DNA of 64,000 nt from Larkinella arboricola (GCF_003259745.1 NZ_QLMC01000002.1:794272-858271), one strand, 5' to 3'; shown: positions 9,745-19,944, counted from the stretch's first letter. Program-made: numbers and translations. The notes: a model not told the origin generated them from the letters alone.

Positions 9745-10173
9745 TTACTTCTTCTCCTCGAATGTATCGACATTGACCCGGATTTTCTGATCGGGCCTTT
9801 CAGCTATTTCCAGCAGAAACGTTACGTTCCCGTCTTTCCCTTCAATGGTCAACGTGGTATTTTGCTGATTCCCGGCGGGGTCTTCGAACCGTGCTTTGTA
9901 GACCGACTTTCCTTCCTTATACGGAACGCTCCAGGAGCAGGTGTTGGACTGAATTTTTCCATTCATTCTATGGTCAGTCTTACCGCCGGGCGTAATGACC
10001 ACATCTGATGGACTGATTTCGACCGTACTGTTTTCTTCAACCGTCCGCTGAACGGCTCCGCTGCCGTCGAGGTATTGCGTTTTGGAGAGAGCCAGGGTTA
10101 GATGTTTATCACATTGGCCAAAGCCGGGTAAAATACCGGCCAGAAGCAGGGGAAGAACAAGAAGCTTTTTCAT
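9745..10173 (-). CDS. Small secreted protein of unknown function
   Basis: 142 aa. Signal peptide MKKLLVLPLLLAGILPGFGQ with probable cleavage before or after Gln20. The mature part is mostly predicted beta strand (alternating polar/hydrophobic, e.g. NTTLTIEGKDGNVTFLLEI) with two Cys residues. No family recognised. It is convergent with dnaE and followed on its 5' side by an AT-rich spacer shared with trxA. Confidence 0.65.
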   Translation of the reverse strand: MKKLLVLPLLLAGILPGFGQCDKHLTLALSKTQYLDGSGAVQRTVEENSTVEISPSDVVITPGGKTDHRMNGKIQSNTCSWSVPYKEGKSVYKARFEDPAGNQQNTTLTIEGKDGNVTFLLEIAERPDQKIRVNVDTFEEKK

Positions 10174-10454
10174 AAGTAGTTGTTGGAATAAGGTGAACGG
10201 TTGAAAGTAAAGTCAAATAGTCTACTATGCAAAACATAGTAGCTGGTATTGCATGGATTTTTGATGGATGGTTAACTGGTTGGACAGAAGGTGACTAGGG
10301 AATGGTATAAAAGTCGTCGAGCCACAGAAAAATTTAAAGGGAACGGTTTTCGGGCAATTGGGAGGGGGATTCAATTAATCCCGTGAACTTTTTTTAAATC
10401 CAAAACATTGTACGTACAGACGAGTTAAAATAGATAAATAACCGAGACATAGTC
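10174..10454. other. Intergenic spacer between the divergent 9745 gene and trxA
   Basis: 281 bases, AT-rich, without a supportable ORF. It must hold promoters for both flanking genes. No clear TAnnTTTG box was found; a short palindromic TGTACGTACA lies at 10408-10417, about 40 bases before trxA. Confidence 0.5.
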
Positions 10455-10775
10455 ATGGCAAAAGCGATTGAAATAACCGACGCTAACTTCGCAGAAATAA
10501 TCAATTCTGATATACCGGTCTTAGTTGACTTCTGGGCCGAATGGTGCGGACCCTGTAAAATGATCGGGCCGGTTGTTGAGCAACTGGCTGGTGAATACGA
10601 AGGCAAAGCCGTTGTTGCTAAAATGGACGTTGATATGAACGCTCAGGTTCCGGCGCAATTTGGTATCCGCAGCATCCCGACCCTGATGGTTTTCAAAAAC
10701 GGTAAAATGGTTGATAAAGTAATCGGTGCCGTTCCGAAAGCTGTTCTGGAGCAGAAATTAGTTGCGCAATTGTAA
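10455..10775 (+). CDS. trxA: Thioredoxin
   Basis: 106 aa, normal thioredoxin length. It has the full active site WCGPCK (Cys31, Cys34), the preceding DFWAEW, and the cis-Pro loop SIPTLMVF. A cytoplasmic dithiol reductant. It stands alone, with a strong hairpin terminator immediately downstream. Confidence 0.98.
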   Translation: MAKAIEITDANFAEIINSDIPVLVDFWAEWCGPCKMIGPVVEQLAGEYEGKAVVAKMDVDMNAQVPAQFGIRSIPTLMVFKNGKMVDKVIGAVPKAVLEQKLVAQL

Positions 10776-10795
10776 TAAAGCGTTTACTACTAGCA

Positions 10796-10833
10796 AAGAA
10801 AAGCCGGGCTGTGTGTCTGGCTTTTCTTATTTT
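10796..10833 (+). terminator. Rho-independent terminator of trxA
   Basis: AAGAAAAGCC (10796-10805) pairs with GGCTTTTCTT (10819-10828), followed by a T-rich stretch. The longest upstream start for the next ORF (10811) would fall inside this hairpin, which argues for the later start at 10925. Confidence 0.8.
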
Positions 10834-10924
10834 CGGGCAACAGGTTATTGCGGCAAACTGCTTTGGGAAGCTTGTCTGGTTGGGGCTTTTGGTTTATCTT
10901 TCCGTACACCGAATACAACCCCAA

Positions 10925-13114
10925 ATGAGATACTTTTTCCTCCTGATTTCATTTCTCTGTACGTTTCCGGTCCTTGCGCAACGGTTTACACCGGATGAAA
11001 TTGCCCGCTGGCAAAAACGGGCGAGAACCATCACCATCACCCGCGACACCTGGGACATTCCGCACATTTACGGCAAAACCGATGCCGACGTGGTTTTCGG
11101 GCTGTTGTATACCCAGTGCGAAGATGATTTTGCGCGCGTGGAGGAAAACTACATCGACGCCATCGGACGCATGGCCGAAGTCGAGGGCGAAGAGGCTTTG
11201 TACCACGATATTCGCGCCCGGCTTTTCATGGACACCACGCAGGCCATTGCCCTCTACAAAAAATCGCCAGCCTGGATGCGGGAGCTGATGGACGCCTTTG
11301 CCGACGGAACCAATTACTACCTTTATACGCACCCGAATGTCAAACCCCGTTTGCTGACCCGGTTTCAGCCCTGGATGCCGTTGATGTTCAGCGAAGGCAG
11401 CATTGGCGGTAACATCAGCGTTATTTCCACCGAACGGATCAAGGCGTTTTATACCAACTCGAAGTGGTCGTCGCAGGTGCACGATTTTGAAAAGCACGAA
11501 CGCGAACCCACCGGCTCAAACGGTTTTGCTATTGCCCCATCCCGAACGGCCAGCAAAAACGCCATGCTACTGATCAATCCGCATACGTCTTTCTACTTTC
11601 GGTCGGAAGTTCACCTGGTGAGCAAAAAAGGATTGAATGCGTACGGGGCCGTTACCTGGGGTCAATTTTTTGTTTATCAGGGATTTAACGAAAATTGCGG
11701 CTGGATGCACACGTCCGGCAATGCCGACTCGGTAGACGAATACCTGGAAACCGTTGAGAAACGGGATGGGAAATATGTTTACAAACACGGCAATGCGTGG
11801 AAACCGGTACAGGCCGAAACCGTTAAATTTCCGTATAAAACCGCCACCGGTATTCAATTCAAAGAATTTACTCTTTACCGCACGCACCACGGCCCCGTGG
11901 CCGGGCAATTGGGTGATAAATGGATCACAATCAATATGATGAACGATCCGCTGAACGCCCTGGCCCAGTCGTACCTGCGCACGAAAGCGAAGGATTACGA
12001 GAGTTACAGGAACGTGATGAAACTGAACGGGAACGCCACCAACAACACGGTTTACGCCGACCGGAAAGGCACCATTGCCTACTGGCACGGTAATTTCATC
12101 CCGAAGCGGAACCCGAAATTCGACTGGGAACAACCCGTTGACGGCAGCGACCCGGAAACCGACTGGAAAGGACTCCACGGTATTGATGAAATTGTGCAGG
12201 TGAAGAACCCGGCGATTGGCTGGATTCAGAATTGCAACTCAACACCGTTCACGGTTTCGGGAGCGGATAGTCCGGATCGCAACAAGTTTCCGGCTTACAT
12301 GGCACCCGATGGCGAGAATTACCGGGGCATCAACGCCGTTCGTACCCTGAGCAAAAAATCCATTTTTACGCTCGACACGCTGATTGCGGCTGCCAACGAT
12401 CCGCACCTGCCGGGTTTTGACGACCTGATTCCGGCGCTGGTCAAAGCCTACGAAACCGCCGGGAAGACGTCGGAAGCGCAACCCCAGGCCGTTGCCGAAG
12501 CCATTGATATCTTGCGGGGCTGGGATAAAACCTACGGCGTCAACTCAGTGGCGACAACCCTGGCGGTACATTGGGGTGAGAAAATTCAGCGGCTGGCCCG
12601 CACCCGGTTTCCGCGCGACCAGCGGTTCGACTTTCTGACCTTTACGGCGTTCGTGATCGAGAAAACCAGCCCGGAAGAAAAAGTGAAACTGCTGGCGGAA
12701 GTGATCGAAGAGTTAAACCGGGATTTTGGTACCTGGAAAACCGGCTGGGGCGAAATCAACCGGTTTCAGCGCCTGACCGGAAAAATTAAGGAAACCTACG
12801 ACGATGCCAAACCGAGTTTTCCGGTGGGCTTTACGCCCTCAACCTGGGGGTCGCTGGCGTCTTTTGGAGCGCGGACCTATCCGAATACCAAAAAACGGTA
12901 CGGGTACGTGGGCAATAGTTTTGTGGCCGTGGTCGAGTTTGGCGACCGCGTGAAGGCCCGAACGGTGGTCAACGGCGGCCACAGCAGCGACCCGAATTCC
13001 CCGCATTTCAACGATCAGGCGAAACTGTTCAGCGAAGGAAAGTTTAAAGACATCTGGTTTTATCCCGAAGACGTGCAGCAACACGTCGCCCGGACGTACC
13101 ATCCGGGCGAATAG
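10925..13114 (+). CDS. Penicillin acylase family protein (Ntn hydrolase)
   Basis: 729 aa from ATG 10925, which gives a clean signal peptide (MRYFFLLISFLCTFPVLAQ) and therefore periplasmic export. The N-terminal alpha-chain region has TITITRDTWDIPHIYGKTDADVVFG, typical of the family. The autocatalytic cleavage site is expected at EPTGSN, so the Ser of GSNGFAIAP becomes the N-terminal nucleophile of the beta chain. Members hydrolyse amide bonds of acylated amines, including acyl-homoserine lactones in some cases; the substrate here is unknown. The 3' end is only 9 bases from a convergent helicase gene. Confidence 0.9.
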   Translation: MRYFFLLISFLCTFPVLAQRFTPDEIARWQKRARTITITRDTWDIPHIYGKTDADVVFGLLYTQCEDDFARVEENYIDAIGRMAEVEGEEALYHDIRARLFMDTTQAIALYKKSPAWMRELMDAFADGTNYYLYTHPNVKPRLLTRFQPWMPLMFSEGSIGGNISVISTERIKAFYTNSKWSSQVHDFEKHEREPTGSNGFAIAPSRTASKNAMLLINPHTSFYFRSEVHLVSKKGLNAYGAVTWGQFFVYQGFNENCGWMHTSGNADSVDEYLETVEKRDGKYVYKHGNAWKPVQAETVKFPYKTATGIQFKEFTLYRTHHGPVAGQLGDKWITINMMNDPLNALAQSYLRTKAKDYESYRNVMKLNGNATNNTVYADRKGTIAYWHGNFIPKRNPKFDWEQPVDGSDPETDWKGLHGIDEIVQVKNPAIGWIQNCNSTPFTVSGADSPDRNKFPAYMAPDGENYRGINAVRTLSKKSIFTLDTLIAAANDPHLPGFDDLIPALVKAYETAGKTSEAQPQAVAEAIDILRGWDKTYGVNSVATTLAVHWGEKIQRLARTRFPRDQRFDFLTFTAFVIEKTSPEEKVKLLAEVIEELNRDFGTWKTGWGEINRFQRLTGKIKETYDDAKPSFPVGFTPSTWGSLASFGARTYPNTKKRYGYVGNSFVAVVEFGDRVKARTVVNGGHSSDPNSPHFNDQAKLFSEGKFKDIWFYPEDVQQHVARTYHPGE

Positions 13115-13123
13115 GGCCACGGT

Positions 13124-15556
13124 TCAGTCTGTACCGGTTTTACCCGCCAGCAGGGAGTTATAAACCATCCGGATTTCGCTAAAGGTTACGTCATCGCCCA
13201 GACCGGCTTTGGTTTCCGTCAGGGTTTTGGGCGTGTGTTTTTCCAGGTAGGTACGGATGGCTTCCACTTTTTCGGCGGGAATGACATCATAGACGGATAG
13301 TTGGCCGGAACTGACGAACTTTGCCAGATGGCCTTCCACCGTCGAAACGGTAATATTCCGCTCCAGCGCAATGTCGGCAATCGTTTTGCCGCTCCGAAAT
13401 AGCGCCAGACTCAGGGCGGGCGACGGAGTTTTTGCTGTCTTTTCCCCGGTTGCTGCCGTTTTTTCGGCTGATTCATTTTCGGTAAAAGACCGGATGATGG
13501 CTAAGAGGTCATCGCCAATCAGGCGGGCTTTCATCTTGCCTAACCCTTTTATTTGCATGAGCTCTTCAAGGGTCGAAGGTTTGGAGCGGGCTAGTTCAGC
13601 CAGCGTTTTGCGGGGTAAAATGGTGTGTGCGCCGGTATCAAGCTCACCGGCCTGATCCTGCCGCCACTTTGCCAGTGCGTCGTAGAGCGTACGGGGTTTC
13701 TCGCTGGAGGTCCGTGCTTCGTCGCTTTTCCGGCTTTCCTTCTTCCGGCTCGACTGAAAATTCAGTTCGGCATGGTTCCGGGTTTTCTGGTAAGCCAGCG
13801 CCTGAAAACCGTCTAGAGTAGCCTCGAAGCACTGGAGCTTGATAAATAGCTCTTTTTCAAGTTCATCCAAGGCTTCGTGCACCTGCTTATTGTCCGTTTC
13901 GGTCGGGCAGGAAGCCAGCAGGGGCTGTAATTCATGGGTGATTAAATCCCTAAAGTAGGCACCCGCTTTGCGGACGCGGTCCTGCAACGGCTGGTTTTCT
14001 TCCGGCAACAAACTCCCGGCAAAATACCGTGGAAGCTGCTGGCGAAACCGTTCGGTTACTTCATGAGCCTTTTCCTTGAAGACGGTATTGAGCTGATTTA
14101 GACCGGGTTCGAGTCCTTCGTCCAGACTACCGAGGTGTTCGGCTACGGTTCGGCGGCATTTGTTGAGCAGGTAGTAAGACCGTTCGAAGGAAAACAAATC
14201 CAGCAGAAGCTGCTCCTGATTGGTTTGTTTCGAGTGCCACAACTCCTGTTCGTCGGGGGTTTGCTGCTGTACCTGCTCGTGAAATTCTTCGAGCAGCAGC
14301 TCGGTTTTGATGCTGTGCGACGGTATTGGCTCGCGTAAGACCAAACCTTCCAGTGTTTTACACCGGCTGAGGGCCACATACACCTGTCCGTGGGCAAAAG
14401 CCGAAGCCGCGTCGATGATGGCTTTTTCAAACGTCAGGCCCTGACTTTTGTGGATGGTAATGGCCCAGGCCAGCTTCAGCGGATACTGAACGAACTTGCC
14501 AATGGGTTCTTCCCTGATTTCGTTGGTTTGCTGATCGAGCGTGTACCGAACGTTTGTCCATTCCATCGGGCTGACGGCCAGCGTGTCCGGATCGTTCGGG
14601 CATTTGACGTAAATCACATCGTCGTCGATGTCCGTGATCTGACCAATTTTGCCGTTGTAAAACAGTTTATCACGCGAAAGATCATTCTTGTTAAACATCA
14701 CCTGTGCGCCCACTTTCAGTTCCAGACTGGCTTCGGTCGGGTAGGCGTGGGCCGGAAATTCGCCTTCAATCGTGGCTTCAAACGTGTGCAGTTTAGTGCG
14801 CAGCGACTGGAGTTTCTGGCTGTTGAGTTGCAGGGCGGCCTGGTTGTGGGTTGACAGGGTAATGTACCCTTCGTCGTCCCGGGGCGTAAAATTGGGGATA
14901 TACCGCTGGTTCAGGTCGTCGAGTTGCGCACGGGTTATCCGTTTTTCCCGAACGCTGTTCAGAATTTCGATAAACCGCTGGTCGGCCTGCCGGTAGATGT
15001 GATCCAGTTCAATGGAGATGTACGGTGTTTTCTGTAGGGCCCGGCTTCCGAAAAAATAGCCGGTGTCGTAATACGGTCGGAGCAACGCCCAATCCTCATC
15101 CCGGATTACGGGCGGCAACTGCTGCATGTCGCCAATAAGCAGTAACTGTACCCCGCCGAATGGTTCGGGGCGGTTCCGGAACCGGCGCAGGACGGCGTCG
15201 ATGCCGTCGAGCACATCCGCCCGGACCATACTGATTTCGTCTACTATGAGCAGATCGAGCGTGCGGAGCAGATTGATTTTCTCGCGGGTAAATTTCCGGG
15301 TTTCCCGATTCAGCGCGCCCGGTACCAGCGGCCCGAATGGCAACTGAAACAGCGAGTGAATGGTAACGCCCCCGGCATTGATGGCGGCCACACCCGTCGG
15401 GGCCACCACCGCCAGCCGTTTGGACGACGCGTGTTTAACCTGGTGCAAAAAAGTGGTTTTTCCCGTTCCGGCTTTCCCCGTCAGAAACACATTGCGGTTT
15501 GTGTGGAGAATAAAGTCATGGGCCAGTTGGAGCTTTTCGTTAACAATGGCGGGCAT
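13124..15556 (-). CDS. PIF1-like helicase with C-terminal HRDC and helix-turn-helix domains
   Basis: 810 aa. Walker A GKAGTGKTTFL at residues 27-37 and Walker B LLIVDEISMV near 105 belong to the AAA/PIF1-type core. A UvrD_C_2-like segment (WAITIHKSQGLTFEKAIID) closes the motor near residue 360-380. An HRDC-like domain lies at about 620-690 (LAELARSKPSTLEELMQIKGLGKMKA). The last ~80 residues look like an HTH_40-type helicase extension (IADIALERNITVSTVEGHLAKFV). It likely acts as a DNA helicase in recombination or replication restart. The start ATG matches MPAIVNEKLQLAHDFIL. Confidence 0.9.
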   Translation of the reverse strand: MPAIVNEKLQLAHDFILHTNRNVFLTGKAGTGKTTFLHQVKHASSKRLAVVAPTGVAAINAGGVTIHSLFQLPFGPLVPGALNRETRKFTREKINLLRTLDLLIVDEISMVRADVLDGIDAVLRRFRNRPEPFGGVQLLLIGDMQQLPPVIRDEDWALLRPYYDTGYFFGSRALQKTPYISIELDHIYRQADQRFIEILNSVREKRITRAQLDDLNQRYIPNFTPRDDEGYITLSTHNQAALQLNSQKLQSLRTKLHTFEATIEGEFPAHAYPTEASLELKVGAQVMFNKNDLSRDKLFYNGKIGQITDIDDDVIYVKCPNDPDTLAVSPMEWTNVRYTLDQQTNEIREEPIGKFVQYPLKLAWAITIHKSQGLTFEKAIIDAASAFAHGQVYVALSRCKTLEGLVLREPIPSHSIKTELLLEEFHEQVQQQTPDEQELWHSKQTNQEQLLLDLFSFERSYYLLNKCRRTVAEHLGSLDEGLEPGLNQLNTVFKEKAHEVTERFRQQLPRYFAGSLLPEENQPLQDRVRKAGAYFRDLITHELQPLLASCPTETDNKQVHEALDELEKELFIKLQCFEATLDGFQALAYQKTRNHAELNFQSSRKKESRKSDEARTSSEKPRTLYDALAKWRQDQAGELDTGAHTILPRKTLAELARSKPSTLEELMQIKGLGKMKARLIGDDLLAIIRSFTENESAEKTAATGEKTAKTPSPALSLALFRSGKTIADIALERNITVSTVEGHLAKFVSSGQLSVYDVIPAEKVEAIRTYLEKHTPKTLTETKAGLGDDVTFSEIRMVYNSLLAGKTGTD

Positions 15557-15925
15557 AAAGTAACAACAAATTAGCAGGTCTAAAGGGCGGGTTACATTAA
15601 CCGTGCTGTCCTTCTCCTTTTCCTAAAAAGAACAAAGTACGGAAAGGAAAGATCACTCCTGATTAAAATTTTGAAACGATCACCGGCAGTTGTGCAGTTT
15701 CCTCCGTGGATTAGGAAGAAACAAAGCCGAACACCAGCCTCAATTTGGCGCATGGCTGCATTAAACGTACTAATCGTATCCGGCTATTTGGAGTGAATCG
15801 TGGAGAAAGTACAAATTAATTCCTGTTAAGTGCAGTTGTGCGTAGAGCGTTACCAAAATAATTATAAATATTTTTCTGTCCATGAGTATGCCGGCGAAGA
15901 TTTGTATCTTTACTCATCAGATGAT
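15557..15925. other. Regulatory spacer between the helicase gene and the FadR-type regulator
   Basis: 369 bases without a convincing ORF. The right part is AT-rich and contains ATGAGTA (15882-15888) and TACTCAT (15911-15917), an inverted pair around a possible -7 sequence TATCTTTA (15905-15912). No RNA gene seen. Confidence 0.5.
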
Positions 15926-15953
15926 ATGATGACTACAGAACCAATACTCATCA
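15882..15953. promoter_or_regulatory. Candidate operator: three TACTCAT-type half sites
   Basis: ATGAGTA at 15882-15888 is inverted relative to TACTCATCA at 15911-15919. The latter is repeated directly at 15945-15953, just inside the coding start. The sites surround the presumed promoter and start of the regulator gene, as expected for autoregulation. This is pattern inference only. Confidence 0.35.
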
Positions 15954-16600
15954 AACGCGAAAGCCTGGCCGATGCGGTGGTCAGCAAGCTCCAGGAGCAA
16001 ATCGCAGCCAGCCATTACAAAATTGGAGAAAAGTTGCCTTCTGAACCCGAGCTCATGCAGCAGTTCGGCGTCGGTCGGTCGACCGTTCGGGAAGCCATCC
16101 GGATTCTGGTCAACAAAGGACTGATTCGGGTCCAGCAGGGGCTGGGCACCTTTGTTCAGTTGCAGCAAACTAATATCGACCCCTTTCAGCAAAGTCTGTT
16201 GCGGGCCGAGGGGGCCGAGGTAAACGAAGTGCGGCAGTTGCTTGAGTTGAAAATCGCCGAAAAAGCCGCCCTGAACCGAACCCCGGAAGATATTGAGGTG
16301 ATGAGAGTACTGCTGCAAAAACGGCACGATGCCGCCCTGCAAAACCAGCCCGAAGCCTGCATTGAGGCCGATATCCAGTTTCATATCCGGCTGGCGATGG
16401 CGTCCAAAAACGAAGTACTGGCCGATTTGTACAAGATCATTGCCGACAAGATGAAAAAATCCTTTATGGAGGTTTTCATTACAACGGAAACGTTGCTGAG
16501 CAAGCAGAGTATGCACACATCCCTTCTGCAGAGCGTTGCAGACCGCGATCCTAAAAAAGCCTGGTATTGGGCGGCCAAGATCACCGGGCAGATTCAGTAA
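15926..16600 (+). CDS. FadR-subfamily GntR transcriptional regulator
   Basis: About 224 aa from ATG 15926 (MMTTEPILIKRE). Longer upstream frames have no start that fits the family. The winged-helix domain covers residues ~10-80, with the canonical KLPSEPELMQQFGVGRSTVREAIRILVNKGLIRVQQGLGTFV split across helix and wing. A C-terminal FCD-type all-helical ligand domain follows (ADIQFHIRLAMASKN...MHTSLLQSV). The usual last His of the FCD metal site appears replaced in AAKIT. It lies 50 bases upstream of the RND pump genes on the same strand and probably controls them and itself. Confidence 0.88.
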   Translation: MMTTEPILIKRESLADAVVSKLQEQIAASHYKIGEKLPSEPELMQQFGVGRSTVREAIRILVNKGLIRVQQGLGTFVQLQQTNIDPFQQSLLRAEGAEVNEVRQLLELKIAEKAALNRTPEDIEVMRVLLQKRHDAALQNQPEACIEADIQFHIRLAMASKNEVLADLYKIIADKMKKSFMEVFITTETLLSKQSMHTSLLQSVADRDPKKAWYWAAKITGQIQ

Positions 16601-16650
16601 CCCGTTGCTTCGCCGTTCCGCCTAAACTCAATCAAACCGAGTAACCCCTT

Positions 16651-19600
16651 ATGGATTTAATCCGCGCAGCCTTACGCAAACCCATTACCGTTCTGGTATT
16701 GGTTGCGGGCTTATTTTATTTCGGGATTGGCGCTATCCGCACCATCAAGATCGATATCTTCCCGAACCTGGATTTGCCCGTTATTTACATTTCCCACCCG
16801 TACGGCGGCTTTACGCCCAACCAGATGGAGTCGTTTTTCGGGAAACAATACGTCAACCTGCTGCTTTATGTATCGGGTGTCAAAAGCATTGAAACCAAAA
16901 ACATTCAGGGCCTGACGCTCATCAAGCTGAGCTTTTACGAAGGCACGAACATGGCCCAGGCGGCCGCCGAAGTGTCGTCGTACACCAACCGGGCGCAGGC
17001 TATTTTTCCGCCCGGGTCGCAGCCGCCTTTCATTCTTCGGTTCGACGCGTCGACCCTGCCGGTGGGGCAACTGGTCCTGAGCAGCCCCATCCGGACCAAC
17101 AACGAGTTGCAGGATTTGGCAAACGTGTACGTCCGGTCGCGGTTTAGCTCAATTCCCGGTCTGGTGGCTCCGGCACCGTTCGGCGGGAACTCCCGGACGG
17201 TGGTCATCAAGGCCGATCCGGAACTGCTGCGATCACACAACCTGACGCCCGATCAGTTGGTGGCGGCCCTGCGGATCAACAACCAGGCGACTCCGGCGGG
17301 GAACGTCCGGGTGGGCGATCTGAATTATTTTACCCCGGCCAACACGACGATCAAAACCGTCAAGGATTTTGAAAATATTCCAATCTTTACCGGAACCGTG
17401 CAGAACATCTACCTGCGGGATGTGGCCCGGGTAGAAGACGGGGCCGACATTACATCGGGGTATGTGCTGGTCAACGGTCGCCGGTCGGTGTATTTGCCGA
17501 TCACCAAATCGTCGGATGCCTCCACCTGGGAGGTGGTTCAGAATCTAAAAAAAGAACTGCCCAACTTCCAGGCTCAGTTGCCCGAAGATGTGAAGCTTTC
17601 CTACGAATTTGATCAGTCGGTTTATGTGATTAATTCCGTTGAAAGTCTGATCGAAGAAGGCGTCATTGGGGCCATTTTAACGGGTCTGATGGTTTTGCTT
17701 TTCTTGGGTGATGCGCGGGGTGCCTTGATCGTAATTATAACTATCCCGATCTGTATTATTTCCGGGGTTTTATTTCTCTCGTTATTCGGGCAGACGATCA
17801 ATATTATGACGCTGAGCGGACTGTCGCTGGCCATCGGTATTCTGGTGGATGAATCGACGGTAACGATTGAAAATATACACCAGCATTTCGACATGGGGAA
17901 ACCCAAAGCGCTGGCAATCTGGGACGCCTGTAAAGAAATCGCGTTCTCGAAACTGCTGATTTTATTCTGTATCCTGGCGGTATTTGCTCCGGCCTTTACG
18001 ATGAAAGGGATTCCGGGCGCGTTGTTTTTACCGCTCTCGTTAGCCATTGCGTTTTCGATGGTAACCTCCTACATCATGGCGCAAACGCTGGTGCCGGTTC
18101 TGGCCAACTGGCTGATGAAAAGCCACGCGCATAAATCCAATGGAAAGGGTGGTAAACACGACGTAGTAACGCATAAAACCACCGGGTTAAACGGTAACGG
18201 CACGGTATCAGAAGGAAAAATACTGAACGGAAAACACCAGTTAGCGCACCAGGCAGATTTGAATCGGGACGGCAAAATTGGCTTGTTTGAACGGTTTAGG
18301 CTGGCGTTCGTGCGGTTTATCGAGATGACCATTCCGCATAAAAAAGTCATTACGCTAGCTTATTTCGTGGTGGCTATTGGGTTAACGGCTTTCTTTATCA
18401 GCATCATTGGTCGCGACGTGTTGCCCCGCGTGAATGGCGGACAGTTTCAGGTACGGCTTCGCGCTCCGGACGGTACGCGGCTGGAAAAAACCGAAACCAC
18501 CATGCTAAAAGCCCTCGATGTATTGCATGGATTGGTCGGTAAAGAAAACGTGGAAATTACTTCGGCGATGGTGGGGATGCACGGTTCGCAGTTTTCGACC
18601 AGCCCCATTTATCTGTTCATGGCGGGGCCGCACGAAGGCGTTTTACAGGTGAGTTTAAAACACGATTACGATGTCGATCTGGATCAGTTAAAAGACCAGT
18701 ACCGGGCTAAAATGAAAGCAGCCTTACCGGATGTAAAACTTTCGTTTGAACCGCTCGAACTAACGGATAAAATTCTGAGTCAGGGTTCGCCAACACCAAT
18801 TGAAGTAAAGATCATTGGCAAGAACAAACAACAGAATGAAGAATACGCCAACAAGGTCATTGCCAAGCTGAAACAAATCCCGTATCTGCGCGATGTTCAG
18901 CTCGGGTCGGCCATCAATTATCCCGCTATTAATATTGATATTGACCGGCAGCGGGCGGCCCAATTGGGTACGGATATTTCGGCGATTTCACGCTCGTTAA
19001 CGGCTTCTACTTCTTCGTCCCGTCTGACGGAAAAAAGCGTCTGGATTGACCCCAAAAGCGCCCAGATGTACAGCGTACAGGTGCAGGTTCCGGAGAACCA
19101 GATGAAGACCATCAGCGACATTGGTGAAATTCCGGTTCTGCCGAACACCAACCGGCCGGTTTTGAGCGATGTAGCGACGATTAGCACCGGCAAAACCTAC
19201 GGCGAAAACGACAACATTGGGGCGGTTCCGGTGTTGTCGGTGACAGCCAACCTGTTTGACATGGATTTGGGAACGGCCAATACCGCTGTTACCAAAGCCA
19301 TTGCGGAACTGGGCGAACTGCCCCGTGGTTTAGCCATCGAAACCCGCGGTTTAACGCAGGTACTGACCGAAACGCTGGATAGCCTGCAAACGGGTCTGCT
19401 GACGGCCATCATCGTGATCTTCCTGATGCTGGCGGCTAACTTCCAGTCGTTCAAGGTGTCGCTGGTGGTGCTGTGTACAGTTCCGGCGGTGTTGGCGGGT
19501 TCACTGGGCCTGCTGCTGCTGACGGGTTCGACGCTCAATTTGCAGTCGTACATGGGCATGATCATGTCGGTCGGGGTGTCGATTTCCAATGCCGTGCTGC

Positions 19601-19944
19601 TGGTGACCAACGCCGAGCAGTTACGCATGAAAAATCACAATGCCCTGCTGGCGGCCAAGGAGTCGGCGGCCCTGCGGATGCGGCCTATCGTCATGACCAG
19701 CGTGGCGATGGTGGTCGGGATGCTGCCGATGGCGCTGGGCTTTGGGGAAGGCGGTTCGCAGACGGCCCCGCTCGGACGGGCGGTGATTGGCGGGCTGATT
19801 GCTTCCACCTTTGCGGCTTTGCATATTTTACCGCTGGTGTTTGCCTGGGTACAAGGCAATGCGTCGGTGCAGTCGGTATCGCTTGATCCTGAAGATAAAG
19901 AAAGTAAACATTATATTCCCGGCGTATATGAATCGGTTAATTAA
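16651..19944 (+). CDS. RND-family efflux permease with His-rich, EF-hand-like central linker
   Basis: 1097 aa, full-length RND (AcrB/CusA superfamily) inner-membrane pump. Residues 1-35 form TM1 and two periplasmic domains are present. The TM4 proton-relay region reads LAIGILVDESTVTIEN, and the two TM2-6 and TM8-12 bundles are clear. The cytoplasmic linker between TM6 and TM7 (residues ~490-550) is unusual: it carries six His residues (SHAHK, GKHD, THK, GKHQ, AHQ) and then a 12-residue EF-hand-type loop with D536, N538, D540, G541, I543 and E547. The gene overlaps its adaptor gene by 17 bases. No outer-membrane factor gene is nearby. Confidence 0.95.
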   Translation: MDLIRAALRKPITVLVLVAGLFYFGIGAIRTIKIDIFPNLDLPVIYISHPYGGFTPNQMESFFGKQYVNLLLYVSGVKSIETKNIQGLTLIKLSFYEGTNMAQAAAEVSSYTNRAQAIFPPGSQPPFILRFDASTLPVGQLVLSSPIRTNNELQDLANVYVRSRFSSIPGLVAPAPFGGNSRTVVIKADPELLRSHNLTPDQLVAALRINNQATPAGNVRVGDLNYFTPANTTIKTVKDFENIPIFTGTVQNIYLRDVARVEDGADITSGYVLVNGRRSVYLPITKSSDASTWEVVQNLKKELPNFQAQLPEDVKLSYEFDQSVYVINSVESLIEEGVIGAILTGLMVLLFLGDARGALIVIITIPICIISGVLFLSLFGQTINIMTLSGLSLAIGILVDESTVTIENIHQHFDMGKPKALAIWDACKEIAFSKLLILFCILAVFAPAFTMKGIPGALFLPLSLAIAFSMVTSYIMAQTLVPVLANWLMKSHAHKSNGKGGKHDVVTHKTTGLNGNGTVSEGKILNGKHQLAHQADLNRDGKIGLFERFRLAFVRFIEMTIPHKKVITLAYFVVAIGLTAFFISIIGRDVLPRVNGGQFQVRLRAPDGTRLEKTETTMLKALDVLHGLVGKENVEITSAMVGMHGSQFSTSPIYLFMAGPHEGVLQVSLKHDYDVDLDQLKDQYRAKMKAALPDVKLSFEPLELTDKILSQGSPTPIEVKIIGKNKQQNEEYANKVIAKLKQIPYLRDVQLGSAINYPAINIDIDRQRAAQLGTDISAISRSLTASTSSSRLTEKSVWIDPKSAQMYSVQVQVPENQMKTISDIGEIPVLPNTNRPVLSDVATISTGKTYGENDNIGAVPVLSVTANLFDMDLGTANTAVTKAIAELGELPRGLAIETRGLTQVLTETLDSLQTGLLTAIIVIFLMLAANFQSFKVSLVVLCTVPAVLAGSLGLLLLTGSTLNLQSYMGMIMSVGVSISNAVLLVTNAEQLRMKNHNALLAAKESAALRMRPIVMTSVAMVVGMLPMALGFGEGGSQTAPLGRAVIGGLIASTFAALHILPLVFAWVQGNASVQSVSLDPEDKESKHYIPGVYESVN

